Assembly (NCBI GenBank): GCA_935421135.1
Contig: OW285189.1
Location: forward strand, 2,156,179 to 2,220,178
Reading direction: 5' to 3'
Length of the DNA stretch: 64,000 nt
Origin: Bugulina stolonifera
Lineage: Eukaryota > Bryozoa > Gymnolaemata > Cheilostomatida > Bugulidae
Shown: positions 12,292-22,644 of the stretch, piece after piece
Numbering within the stretch: the first letter of the stretch is position 1
Layout: the number at the start of each line of letters is the position of its first letter
Notes under the pieces: generated by a model
What the model saw: only the letters and a program-made list of their open reading frames with translations
What the model was told of the DNA's origin: nothing
Databases searched by the model: none
Translations under genes and position numbers: made by a program

Positions 12292-13526
12292 AGTTTGCCC
12301 GTAAGCAAATATACAGATGTTATACCCATCTACGCAGCTGGTGATTAGAGCTTGAACTTCATCAAACACCTGTTGTTGGATTCTGTCCGCCATGAAAAGC
12401 TTATCTAGGTCAAAATGTTGGCTCCTCCCTTTACTGTTCTCCACGACCAGCACATCCTCATCATCGGCATCAACCGCCACCACACCACTAGGAGATGCTC
12501 CATCTTCTTTAATAATGGGCCTCAGACGGCAAAACACTCTAATGTTACCTTTTAGTTCCACCAACTCGTTGTGATATTTCTTACGTAGTGCCACTTCCTC
12601 ACGGTATTTTCTAACAAGGTCTTTGTTGTGTTGGTTAACACTTTGAATGGCCTGACTTAACTTGCTAGTGATGGACACAGTCTCCCTCTTGTTGAACTCC
12701 TGCAGATCTATGCAGAGTTTTTTGAAGTGCAGGCAGTCTCTCTTGAGCGTCTGTATTTCAGGAAGTGTATCTGCCAGTCTTTCCCTCAACACTCCGTTAT
12801 CCTTAGCAGCATCGGCCATATTTATTCTTAACCTGTTCTCCTGCTCCTCCAAGTCACGGTCCCTCCTCTGTTCAAGTTCCACGACTTTATTAGCCATGTC
12901 TTGGCGTAATTTTCCCATCTCGGTCTTCTGTTTTAGCTGGTTATTTAAGTCCTCTACAATCTTTTTATGCCTCTGCTCTTTCTCCTCGTCCTTCTCTTCT
13001 CTACTCTTAAAAGCCACAGCGGATCTATCCTGTTCAGCCTTCAAGACCGACATCTCCTTTTGTAAACCATCTACTGTTTCCTGGTGTTTAGCCTTAGAAA
13101 GTTCTAGAGTTTCTGTGTGCTGCCTCTTCAGTTTCTCTATATTAGCTGTCAGCTCCTTAACCTCTGACCTGGTGAATGCCAGCTCTAGTTTAGAGGCTTC
13201 ACTTTCTACTGGTATCTCCACCATCTTTTCAATTACCTGTGGTTTTTGTTGTGTCTTGTCTAGTTTGAGTTGTCGAATCTGTTTCTCTAACACCTGGATG
13301 TTCTCTTGATGCTTCCTATCAAGTTCTACATACTCGGCCTCCCTCCTCAGTAGTTTATCCTGTAGCTTAGTGTTCTGTGCCTCTAACTTATGTACAGCTT
13401 GTTTACTGAGGGTAGTCTCCGCAGCCTCCTGTAGAATTTGAATCTCAGACCTCAGTCTAGATATTTCATCATCTGAGACAGTGAGCTTCTGTTTATATCC
13501 TTCTGTTTGTTTGGTTAGATTCGAAG
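12290..13526 (-). pseudogene. KIFC3-like kinesin-14 fragment, broken in the P-loop
   Basis: Kinesin-14 proteins are minus-end-directed microtubule motors with a coiled-coil stalk and a C-terminal motor. The minus strand gives about 410 residues without introns. From 13526 to about 12630 it is a heptad-rich Glu/Lys/Gln coiled coil. The kinesin-14 neck (ELVELKGNIRVFCRLRPI) follows, then motor strands VDADDEDVLVVENS and FDLDKLF, then SCVDGYNICIFAYGQTG. It then stops (TAG, 12286-12288) exactly inside the P-loop GQTGxGKT, so the Walker A lysine and the rest of the motor are absent. Upstream of 13526 the frame is closed by TGA. The neck and motor start look closest to KIFC3. Both ends are abrupt and lie in gag-like DNA, so I read it as a captured fragment. 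A real exon with an odd gttagc donor is the alternative. Confidence 0.7.
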
Positions 13527-13757
13527 TTCATGAAGATAAGGGTGAATAGTCTTCTTAATCCTCTCGGCTTGTAGCGTAGTCTTTCGTTGTCCGGTTGGCC
13601 AATCAGCTCCGACCTTTAGCGTAGTCTCTTACGAGACGCTTAGAATAGCCGTAATGACTATGTAACAGAAGATTTTTTTATTTTAATTTTATGTTTTTTG
13701 TTTTAAAATAAAAATTAAATTAAAATTTAGTTATTTTTGAATTTTTATCTTATGTTT

Positions 13758-13790
13758 TGTGATGAATCCATCCTAGGGGTTCGGCCTCTC
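13758..13790 (-). repeat. LTR fragment (terminus), split copy C
   Basis: tgtgatgaatccatcctagg followed by ggttcggc matches the terminus of the LTR at 22223 (tgtgatggatttatcctaga). The rest of this LTR resumes at about 14775, so a LINE fragment of roughly 1 kb lies in between. Confidence 0.6.
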
Positions 13791-14766
13791 TTACCTCTTC
13801 TTTTTTAGTACATACTTACTAGAGCACGTAGCAAGTGGCATGCCTCTATAGTCTATGTCTATAGTCTATGTCTATGTCTATTAAATTAATTTGAATCCTT
13901 AGCCAGCCTAATATTTTCAGTGTATGTCACTCATCGTGTGACTTGGTTCCATCAGTGTGTATCAACATGTTTATCAATGACTACAGGTCAAAGATTCATT
14001 TTATTTTAATTCTCTCACAGTTTTGAGCAGGAAGCTATTATGGTATGTAGACTTTTTGGCATAGATGGTTGGTGGATCATCACGAGATGCTGATCTAGTT
14101 ACTACCACATTTCATTACTGGCTCTCTCTTTTGTCAGTTCATCGTAAACGCACATAAGCGACCTGTGATTTTCTTCACGCGAGAGAAGTCGTAGCAGGAG
14201 AGAGTGTCTGAGTTTGGCTCGTCTTTCAGCAAGAGTCTCAAGCTGAAGATTATTTCGTTCTTGCGTTATACTATCTCTTCCCTTTAGTTTTGATATGAAA
14301 CAGATTGCTTTATGTTGTATCATCTCAATGTCACTAATCAGGTATTCTAGAGATGTATCCCACACAGCTGCAGCATATTCAACTTGTGGCCTACAGAGGC
14401 TAGTGTACGTTAGCAATCGTGCATTCTGAGGAGCATTCTGAAGAGCACGTTGGATCATACCTAACTGTCTTTTGGCTTTTCGCGCTTTGGTCGTTATGTG
14501 TTTGTCAAACTTCAAATTTGATTGTAGGATCACACCGAGGTATTTTGTTTCATGCACCACTGACAGGCGGGTGTCATCTAGCATATAGTGAGCTTCAGGG
14601 GAGGTCTCAGTGGCATTGAAGGCTAACACAGAGCACTTATCAATGTTAAATGACATGCACCATGTATGCGACCATTGTTGCAAAGCGTCAAAATTTTTTT
14701 GGAAGCTCTGTTTATCAGTAGGATTATTCGCAACTTGATAAATCAGTGTATCATCAAATATCAAAA
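13791..14766 (-). mobile_element. 5'-truncated LINE fragment inside an LTR
   Basis: The minus strand carries the C-terminal half of a non-LTR reverse transcriptase (14102-14764), then a short 3' region. Just downstream, at 13842-13880, lie tandem tctatg/tctata words, which may be the element's microsatellite-like 3' tail, as in some CR1/L2-like LINEs. The 5' end breaks off just before the catalytic F-x-D-D box, typical of incomplete target-primed integration. Confidence 0.75.
14102..14764 (-). pseudogene. LINE reverse transcriptase, C-terminal part
   Basis: Starting at the catalytic box (IFDDTLIYQ, where FADD is expected, so one residue is lost at the break) the frame continues with LQQWSHTWCMSFNIDKCSVL, then TKYLGVILQSNLKFDKHI, a thumb region with CRPQVEYAAAVWDT and a basic tail. 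This order (DD box, NxxKC, KYLGV, YAAAVW) is characteristic of Jockey/CR1-like LINE polymerases. About 220 residues remain; endonuclease, fingers and most of the palm are missing. Not functional. Confidence 0.85.
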
Positions 14767-14774
14767 TTCAGTTT

Positions 14775-14905
14775 TAAACTGAGTAATTTTGGGTTTTCCA
14801 AACATTTATTTATTCATAAGCTGAAAGCTAAAACGTGAGTATCATATCGTATGACCGATAAACTCAAACTGAAATCCTAAACAAAAATCATCTTCTTACA
14901 TTGTT
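14775..14905 (-). repeat. LTR fragment, copy C continued
   Basis: aaactgagtaattttgggtt and gataaactcaaactgaaatc match the LTR at 22223-22532 (aaaactgagtaattagggtt and gataaactcaaactgaagtt). It completes the fragment at 13758-13790 and is interrupted by the LINE. Confidence 0.6.
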
Positions 14906-14940
14906 TGAAATGTGATTATGCGGGAGTATACGGTGTGTAC

Positions 14941-15234
14941 TGTGGTATTATTGCACTTGAGGTTCGGCTTTAATATTACTTTATTTGCAACCTGAAAAGA
15001 AAAGTGAGCATGTCCGATAAACTCAAAACTGAAAAACTGAACAAAAACCACCTCCTTATATACAGGTAATTATGTAAATTACAACAGTCTTATTGGTCCA
15101 TGCTATGGCCAATAAGAAAATAGAGATATTTTATAATCTCAAAGATAATAACAACTTGGGTTATGATAGGCACTAAAGACAAGATCCGTATCTTTGAGAT
15201 TAACAAAAAAATGGCAACAATCAAATCTATTACA
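14941..15234 (-). mobile_element. 3' LTR of a zinc-finger-bearing LTR element (copy A)
   Basis: On the minus strand the LTR begins TGTAATAGATTTGAT (15234) directly after a polypurine tract (aagtgggggcaac, 15235-15247) and ends with a decayed ...CCACA at 14941. It contains CCAAT (ggaccaataag) and a TATA-like tatataagg about 40 nt later, the order of an LTR promoter. It is about 85% similar by eye to the LTR at 22223-22532. The polypurine tract position marks this copy as the 3' LTR of an element lying at higher coordinates. Confidence 0.7.
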
Positions 15235-15531
15235 GTTGCCCCCACTTAAAAAATATGGGTACATAAGTAGAATATATATTTTTTAAAGGACATCTAGATT
15301 TGATTAATTAAGCATATACATGACATGTAATATGGAGACAATAATACAATGCATAACTGGTGAACATATATGATAAAAAGTAATAGATGAACTTTATATG
15401 GTATGTAGTGACAGTTGACGTCAATGTCTTATCTCGTAAATAAAGGAGATTTTGGTGAAAAACGAACATAGTTCTATGTAATTATCTATCTCATAACTAG
15501 CAGAGATTTGAAGAATAAATATAATTCTACA
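15235..15531 (-). other. Polypurine tract and 3' non-coding region of copy A
   Basis: Between the zinc-finger ORF stop (15532) and the LTR lies about 280 bp of AT-rich DNA ending in the polypurine tract. The equivalent segment (similar gaacatat, taatagt and tagatttgat words) lies upstream of the LTR at 22861-23060, so it is part of the element. Confidence 0.55.
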
Positions 15532-16155
15532 CTATATGAAACTAGGGTCTTGCAATGACAGATCTAATGATGAGTCGGACAGACTTAGGTGGGTATCTGC
15601 ATACTGGAATACAGTTCTTTCTTCTCCTTTTCCTTCTGGTGAGGAAGTATCTGTTGGTGTAGCCATTGTTGTATTTGTATTATTTATTATTTTAATTTCG
15701 AGTCGGATCGCCTTGACGGTTGGTGTACAGGTAACTGGTGGATCGGCTGAGGTCGAAGCGTCCTTATAAGTTGCTTTCTTAGTCTCATTTACTTCTTTTA
15801 CGGGTAATTTAGTTGTAAAAACGTTTTTATTGCCAACTTCAGGATGGCATGCATCTAAATGTCTTTTTAGTGATGCTGGTGTCTTACAGTGATATGAACA
15901 CTTGTCGCAGTGTAGGAAGTTTTGGGTAGGTGTTCTGCTTAAGGTTCCTATCTCACCAGGGCTGCTGCCTAGACGACTCTGGATGGGAGATCTTCTGTAA
16001 TTCCCATATGCATATTTTTCTTCCTTAGCTAGAGTAGCTTTAGCATTGTTTATAGAGATATTCCTTCTAGGTTGATGAGAGTTTAACAAATGTTTCTTGT
16101 AGGAGTCATAGTTTTAAGAGCTATATGAGCATCTTAAACATCTCTATGTTGAAGA
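15532..16155 (-). pseudogene. Two-finger C2H2 ORF of LTR element, copy A
   Basis: The frame 16089-15532 gives a 185-residue protein. It has a conserved linker (RRNISINNAKAT), a standard C2H2 finger (CDKCSYHCKTPASLKRHLDACH, C-x2-C-x12-H-x4-H, residues about 61-82) and a Thr/Ser-rich C-terminal tail with KAIRLEIKIINNT and an acidic end. The N-terminal finger, intact in copy B, is present upstream (about 16155) but broken by stop codons. Nearest copies are at 20575-20958 and 23511-23770. A DNA- or RNA-binding role is inferred from the fingers only. Confidence 0.65.
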
Positions 16156-16169
16156 CATGATGAATAATG

Positions 16170-16620
16170 TTTAGAAAATGTAGTTTATTGATTTTTTGTC
16201 CAGACAGCAGCTCACTGAAGTGGCTAGTGTGCATTTAAATACCTAGAAGTACGTCTGTTTAGGTCAGGTGACTGCGTATTCGTTTGGAACAAATCAGATG
16301 TTAGTTAAACTGTATACCAACAAGGTTTATTAACCAATCCGTAAGTAGCAAAACCGATGATTGGTTTATTGGTTGTCGTCCACACTATTTGTCATGATTT
16401 CATTGGTCCAGCGTAACCATAGAGATAGTTGCTATATTCTGGTTGGTTAATTTACTTCGATCAAAAAAATATGTATGTTTTCCTTGACACAGGTGATGCA
16501 AGATGCTTAGATATTGCATAAGGTACGTCATATCCGCATAAGCATGTGAATAAAAAAAAATAAATATTCTTAGTAGAGGAAAAAAATCCGGGTGCATCAA
16601 TCCTTACTAGTTGATATCCT
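16170..16620. repeat. CCAAT-rich leader, copy A
   Basis: Homologous to 20975-21440. Shared blocks include gcatttaaatacc, agcaaaaccgatgattggtt, tattggtccagcgtaaccat and ccttgacacaggtgatgcaa. Several CCAAT/ATTGG words lie just upstream of the minus-strand zinc-finger ORF. The opposite-strand reading frame seen in copy B is broken here. Confidence 0.7.
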
Positions 16621-17765
16621 TACTGTGGATATCTTTGCTTGAATTGGCTCCCTTGGTATGAATCGGGTATTGTGTCAATTTCAAGACACAACCAGGCCCA
16701 ACCCACACCGGAGGGAGCATACAATTGGAGTCCCTAAAGTATGATTCTATTACATTCTCCACCCCGAGATGCAAGGCAGGCGACGCCTACAGCTAGCATC
16801 GATAAAGGCAATGTAGCAGCATACTGTGAATTTGATATTGTTCATCATTAGAAATCTACAACCCTAAAGCTAAGATAGCGCAATGATTTAATAACAAGGT
16901 GCCAACTAAATTGCATGTCAAGTAGGATGCTTGCTGCAAGAATATGCTGATCAAGGGGCATCGCCTAATGCTTGGAGGTGGTTTCTCAGCTGCTGTTGGG
17001 TATGAACGGCCACTTGATATTTGGATTCTAGTTGGCGAACCTGCCGTAGCTCGTCCCTCTCCCTCTTCAGATCCTCATAGCCCAAGTGTGCCGAATCTAT
17101 ACAGGCTGGCAAGTAAGAGGAAGTGGTAGGTCCTCTCACTGACGTTGTATCTGTTGGACGCCAATAAAGAGCCGATGGTTGCTTTGTCTGTCTTTGCCGG
17201 ATGGTTCCCCGAGCATCCACAGGGACACGCGAGTGCGTGGAGGCTGCTCCTTGCGTTGGTTCTGGTTCTGTCTATCACAGGAAGGATACCAAACTGCACA
17301 CTTTCTGGAAGCTTCCATTCCTCCCTGAAGTTCCTGAATCGGGTCTGAATAATTCACAATCCAGTAACTTTTACAAAATACCAGGAAAACTCGGCGCCCT
17401 AGCCGCATAAGATGGGTTAGGTAATAGTGTACTAGATAGGAGGCAACCTGTCCCACAGCAGGTCACGAGCTAGCTTGACACGGGCTAGCGTGACACGAGC
17501 TAACTTAACACAATGGTCCCAGGACCCATACCTACACATATACCACATAGTCATCTGATCTCTTAAGATGACGAACAGCTCTCCTGGGTCTGTCACTGAT
17601 ATGACCAGCATTGAGGTTCTCTCTCATTGGACCCTGATCAGGAGCGGTCATCCATTCAATTTCGCAGTTGGAAACGCTGACCAGCGGGAGGGCCTGTCCT
17701 CCGGCTCAGGGTCAGCTCAATCAGCTGGGTCTATTGTTTGGGAAGGCTGTCAGATAGCCTTGATT
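16621..17765. other. Unassigned insertion, GC-richer
   Basis: Sequence unlike its surroundings, between copy A's leader and the tail of copy B. The minus-strand frame 17220-16951 has a charged helical stretch (YEDLKRERDELRQVRQLESK) that could be a retroelement coiled coil, but I recognise no domain. The repeated words gagctagcttgacacgggc and gctagcgtgacacgagc stand near 17467-17505. Confidence 0.35.
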
Positions 17766-17819
17766 GTTGAAGTAGCTGGTGGATCAGTTGAGGTAGAGGC
17801 GTCTCTATAAGTTCGCTGT

Positions 17820-20574
17820 CTCAATATGCAATTGTCCTAACTGCTGCAATTGTTGTTTGTGGTAATGAGCAATATTAAAAACTGCTGCCCAGATTACATT
17901 GTTCCACTTGACACACAGGCATGAAATTTTCAGGGTGTCATTTGTAGGTGAACCAGTCATGGTAAGTCAAGTTTCAAACTAATTCTATGTCTTGGGGTGA
18001 AATTATAGACATGAATATATTCACTTAGGACAATTGTATCAATGAGATTCTTTTACCTTCAGTTTTGCTATTGTCCTAACCGCCCAACAAGCACATTGCT
18101 AAATGTATTATAATCAACTGGTTTCATTTTTGAAGGTTTTATTCACTAAATTTACATAATAAAATGAACTTTGGTGGAGTCAAGCTTTGGCATAATATCA
18201 AGTTAGGGTATAAGGCTAACCATATAGCTGTTCTGCTTAAAATGCATGGATATTAACATGACGCTGATACACTCAGAGAACACAATATTATCATGACTAT
18301 AATAGTATCATAATACAATGCACTTGTTCTTGTCAATATGCAACTGATGTAAACGAATGTATTACTGTGCACTCAGAACATTCTTCATGTACTGTAAATC
18401 GTCACCGGTCATAAAACCTAGCATCGACCCTATGTCATTGGCTTTCTCTGCAGCGATGATGCGATTTGCACTCGCCACTTTTGGTTTAGTTAGTGCTGTT
18501 GGATTCCCTCTCGTGCCTCGTTTTGTTACAGTTCTGACTGTCATGCGGTCACCGCCCATCTTTCTGGAGAAGGATATTTTGGTAATATCCGCAGAATAGT
18601 AAAAAGTCTCCTTACAAGCACTGAACTTAACCTTTTGAAATGAACCAAGTTCAGCAAAAGGACTGAGGATCTCATCATGTGCACAGATAGATTCTTCCCA
18701 CAGTGCTTCATAGATTTCAAACGTCTAACCAAGCTGACTGGTGACATGATTTCAAATGGCATTGCCCTCTCGATGCAGCTATGCAGGTTGTCAATGTCCT
18801 GGATTGAACTGTGACCCGGTTCACAGATAGCGCTGTGTGATCGAGGTTAGAGTAGAAGTCTGCAGAAAAAGTTGAAGAGCATAGCTCATGCGACTGTTTC
18901 TATTCTGCGGGACACAAGAGTTTGACCAGAGGATTAAATGTTTAGCGGATGGATTGTTGATTGTTGATTTCCTTGAGTAGCAAGGTAAGTGCACTTGCTA
19001 TATTGTTTCCAGCTTGCCCACTGATGACTTCGTGCCAGACCACGCAGCAAGCTGCTTTCGAATGATAGACTTTAACTGTCAAGTTGTAGGTATTGAGCTT
19101 TTTTTGTAGAATGCCACACCTACAACTGTGCAGGGCAGCGCAAACACATTTTCAAGCTCGAAAGATACCATAATGGTTGTGTCAGTGTTTGCTTCCTCAA
19201 TGTCTTGATGTCTTTGATCCCTTATAAGACCTTTACTCTCCCTGTGAGCTTCATCAGCGGCTTGATCTTCTTCAGTTGCTATACCACTCTTCATTTTGGT
19301 GTCAAAAAGCGAACATTTGTCACCTTTGTCTTTGCTTGGGGGTTTGAATGAAATGTTATACTCCGTATTGAATGTGTGCTGGTAACACCAGCGGCTGACC
19401 ACATCATCACTCTGGTTAAGATTTATTAGCTTATCGCGATACATTTCATACATGCGAGATATGCTGAGCCCTTCTGGGTAATATATTCTGGTTATATCCT
19501 TCCTGCAGTAATGTGATTCTATTGTAAGATAACTCTCAATATGTCTTCTTACTTCATTTAGCCTTGCTTCTGGTATCTTAGTTGAAGGAGAGGGGTGTTG
19601 AGTAACATGGCGTATCCCAACATCGTCGACATGTTTAAGATAGGTTTTAATGCGTGACTGACTAATGCCATGAGTATTGAGATAAAGTCTTTGCAGACTC
19701 TAAACAGCTCACCCTCGTCGTCCTGAAGCTGGTAGTGAATAGTTTGTGATCTTTTTCCCTTGAAACTTTTTCGAGAGGAGTTGCACCTCACTGATTGTAT
19801 AGTTTTAGCATAATGTTGTGCATGCTTCCCCCGTCCAAGCTTCCAATATGAAGCAAATATAGTAGAGCGTATATCATTTGGGAAGATCACATGACATCCA
19901 AAGTTGCATCTCTTGCCACACCTATCACTTAGCTTTGGAACTTTGGCGGTAACTTCCTTTCCTTTTCGAGAAGTATATTCATTGCCATGCTGACATGCAG
20001 CTTTGCGAATATTACACTTCCATTTGCTTGGCTGGTATTTCCTCTTGTGTGTTATCTGTAGCTGGTAGCTGTTGAGCATCCGGTGTAGTTACATGAGCAG
20101 TATGTTCTGTGGTGTAATCGCTACTACTACTGGATGAATTAGTAGCATCGCAGATTCCTAAGTTTCTTTAGAAAGGTGTAGATTGAGCTGCTTGAGAATA
20201 TCATGATTTCAGTAATGGATAAGAACACATGGGATAAACTCACCTATAGTACTCTAATTCATTGGAAAAGTTAGAAATATCAAAAAGTTGCCTCCTCAAA
20301 TTTCTCCTATAGCTGCAGTATAGTCACATGGCATGTTGTTGATTAGCCAACCCATTGTTGTGTAGTAAGATATGATTGGTTCAGCAGTTAGGACATAAAG
20401 CACAATGAATCATCTCTGCTGGGTGAACAGTTAGGACAATTGCACATGGATATTTTCAGTTCTAACAGTCAGATCAATGTCTAACAACGTTTGTTGGTTA
20501 GAGGAAATACAGAAACTCACCAAAATGCACTTATCTCAATTTTGAAAAATATGACAGGACAATTGCATACTGAG
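17820..20574 (-). mobile_element. DNA transposon with terminal inverted repeats
   Basis: The ends are inverted copies: tcaatatgcaattgtcct (from 17821) and, on the other strand, tcagtatgcaattgtcct (ending about 20574). Further gttaggacaattg words lie inside both ends. The insertion is placed by comparing the interrupted zinc-finger ORF with its intact relative. Target duplication is not resolved; aact flanks both sides in minus orientation. It carries one broken transposase-like gene. Confidence 0.7.
18362..20094 (-). pseudogene. Transposase-like pseudogene, poorly classified family
   Basis: Reading down the minus strand through at least three frames: a basic Cys-rich N-terminal block (SKWKCNIRKAACQHG, then CGKRCNFGCHVIFPNDIRS and FASYWKLGRGKHAQHY), then HTFNTEYNISFKPPSKDKGDKC, then a core with SFELENVFALPC, VAFYKK, KVYHSKAACCVVWHE, then LWSNSCVPQNRNSRMSYAL, EPGHSSIQDIDNLHSCIERA and a C-terminal region to 18362. 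I recall the same ordered blocks in a widespread eukaryotic family annotated as hypothetical or transposon-derived proteins (D...D and QN motifs suggest an RNase-H-like fold), but cannot name the superfamily. Stops and frameshifts make it non-functional. Confidence 0.65.
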
Positions 20575-21089
20575 TTGTTTTCTTAGCCTTCACTTGCTTT
20601 ACTTTGGGTTTGGAAATGTTTTTATTACTAACATCTGGATGGCATGTTTCTAAATGTCGTTTTAGTGATGCTGGAGCTTTACAGCAATATGCTCACTTTG
20701 CACAGTGAAAGAAATTCTGAGTATGCGTCTTATTTAATGTTTGTACCTTGCCAAGGCCGCTGCCTAGACGGCTCTGGATGGGAGACTTTCGATAATTCCC
20801 AAAGACGAATTTTTCATCTTTTCTTGCTTTTTTGCGAAGTCTGTAGCCTTGGCGTTGTTGATGGAGACGTTTCTTCTATGTTGGTGATAGTTTAGCAAAT
20901 GTTTCTTGTATGAGTCGTAATTATACAAACACCTTGAACAACTGTATGTCGAAGCCATGATGAAGAATTCTTTTAAATGTTTAGTAAATGTAGTTTTATT
21001 AATATGTTGTCTCAACAGCATCCCACTGAAGTGAAAGTAGCTAACGTGCATTTAAATACCCAGAAGTTTGTCTCTTTAGGTCACGTGAC

Positions 21090-21270
21090 TATGTATCCGT
21101 CCAGAACCAATCAGATTTTGGTTGAACTGTGTACCAATGTTTATTAACCAATCTGAAATTAGCAAAACCGATGATTGGTTTATTGGTTGCCGTTCACACT
21201 ATTTGTCATTATTTTATTGGTCCAGCGTAACCATGGAACTAGTTGCTATCTTCTGGTTGGCTAGATTATT
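21090..21270. promoter_or_regulatory. CCAAT-box cluster between divergent ORFs, copy B
   Basis: Within 180 bp there are about eight CCAAT or ATTGG words (accaatcag, taccaatg, aaccaatc, tgattggttt, tattggttg, ttattggtcc, ggttggct), plus a CACGTG-containing word at 21080-21090. The minus-strand zinc-finger ORF starts 130 bp to the left and a plus-strand ORF starts at 21243. NF-Y-type bidirectional promoter function is inferred from site density and position. The cluster is conserved in copy A. Confidence 0.5.
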
Positions 21271-21479
21271 TCGAAAATGACTATGTTGTCCTTGACACAG
21301 GTGATGCAAGATGTGTAGAAGTTGTGTTCTCGTTTCTTTTTGTTAAGGCTACGTCATATCCTCATAAGGGTATATGGGTAAATAAAAAGAAAACTTTTTT
21401 AGTAGATGAAGATTCCAGTGTTGCATTATCTTCATCGGCTGAAGATCAGTGTGAATCGTCATCAGTATATAAAAACTAA
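21243..21479 (+). CDS. Short divergent ORF in the element leader
   Basis: A 78-residue frame contains VVLDTGDARCVEVV and SYPHKGIWVNKKKTFLVDED, ending in a Ser-rich acidic tail. Copy A retains LDTGDARC and SYPHK...VNKKK with frame damage. I do not recognise it. LDTGDA superficially recalls an aspartic-protease D-T-G, but the flanking pattern is absent. It may instead be an exon, since ccttgacacag precedes gtgatgc. Coding status is uncertain. Confidence 0.3.
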   Translation: MLSSGWLDYFENDYVVLDTGDARCVEVVFSFLFVKATSYPHKGIWVNKKKTFLVDEDSSVALSSSAEDQCESSSVYKN

Positions 21480-22222
21480 GCATAGATGAAGATTCCAGGT
21501 TCATTTTGTAGATGCCAACCATTTAGTCTACATACGTCCCTGAAATTATAAGGAATTTCTTCAAACCATCGCCATTATGAAAGGATGGTAGCGGACAGAT
21601 AAGTGTTTTATATCTGTATGTTTCTGATGGATCTGAAGTGGTGGATGTTTGGAATACAAGATTTACATATTCTACCTCATGAGCTGAACTTGTAGAATTT
21701 ATGTTGGCATTCATGTTTTTAGAGTACTTGAATTTTCATTATTTGTGTCATTTACTATTTTCCTAAGATTTTTTATTCTAACTGTATTGTGTTCAGTGAT
21801 TTCTGTATCCGCCATATTTTTGTTTTTCCTTGTCCTAGGCGTTGTAAGTTGTATAAGAAGCTATCTGCTCTTTCCTACCGCAGAGTATAGTCGAATCTTT
21901 GCCTGAAGTTGTCTGCTCTTTAACCAGCATTTGTTGGTAGGTGTGGTGTTCTTTAGAACTACCAACCTTCTCACTCTAAGTGAGTTAACACCAGTTGTTC
22001 CAACAGGCAAGTGAGGGTTGCCAGGAAACACCCAATATGGTTGCTAACAGGACATGCAACTGAAGATTGTACCAAAGCCCAATGTACCTATGGGATTAAA
22101 GGTATTAACCTGTCCCTACCGCGGATAAATACCATTCCTCTGAAGCTGTCTGCTCTTAAAGCAGTTCTACTGCTAAATATAGTAAAATCTTTTTTCTGAA
22201 GAGTCCCACTGAAGACGCCAAT
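21480..22222 (-). other. 5' leader and primer-binding site of copy B
   Basis: Immediately inside the LTR, on the minus strand, stands aattggcgtcttcagtggga (22222-22203), shaped like the ttggcg...gtgggac start of Ty3/gypsy-type internal regions, so I take it as the primer-binding site. The remaining 720 bp has no long ORF, and no gag or pol motif is seen. Confidence 0.5.
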
Positions 22223-22532
22223 TGTGATGGATTTATCCTAGAGGTTCGGCTTAGATATCAAAACTGAGTAATTAGGGTTTTGCAAAAATTTTGAAAAGTG
22301 AGTAAGAGCGATAAACTCAAACTGAAGTTCTAAACAAAAATCACCTCCTTATAATATATACAGTCAGGTAATTATGTAAATATTTACAATCTTATTGGTC
22401 CATGCTAGGGCCAGTGAAAAATAAAGATACTTATAATCTCAAAGATAACAATAACTATGATTACGATAGGCATTAAAACAAGATCCGTATCTTTGAGGTT
22501 AACAAAAAATGGCAACAATCAAATCTATTACA
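22223..22532 (-). mobile_element. 5' LTR of the zinc-finger-bearing LTR element (copy B)
   Basis: 310 bp on the minus strand, from TGTAATAGATTT (22532) to AAATCCATCACA (22223). These are 12-bp imperfect inverted termini with TG...CA ends. CCAAT (attgg at 22394-22398) precedes a tatatattataag TATA-like box near 22350-22362. The adjacent primer-binding-like sequence on its low-coordinate side marks it as a 5' LTR in minus orientation. Confidence 0.7.
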
Positions 22533-22644
22533 AGCATATCTTTTTCATCCTAGTAATTTACTAATTTCTGATCTACTATGAGATTAAGTGGATAGCTATA
22601 CAAATACTAATCTGTAAGATTGCATGCACCATGTACCCACGTCA

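Larger units (their letters stand above)
17766..20958 (-). pseudogene. Two-finger C2H2 ORF, copy B, split by a DNA transposon
   Basis: The ATG is at 20958-20956. The first finger (CSRCLYNYDSYKKHLLNYHQH) is intact, followed by QHRRNVSINNAKAT and the second-finger region near 20640-20700 in a shifted frame. The ORF is interrupted at about 20575 by a 2.75-kb transposon and resumes at 17815 with TYRDASTSTDPPATST, matching TYKDASTSADPPVTCT of copy A, then meets a stop. Joined over the insertion, the two parts cover the same product as copy A. The first finger has a short 9-residue loop instead of 12. Confidence 0.65.

Noticed and set aside
12662..13309. 215-codon Ser/Cys/Leu-rich plus-strand ORF
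   Set aside because: It is the antisense shadow of the kinesin coiled coil, where Glu/Lys codons read as Ser/Leu/Phe.
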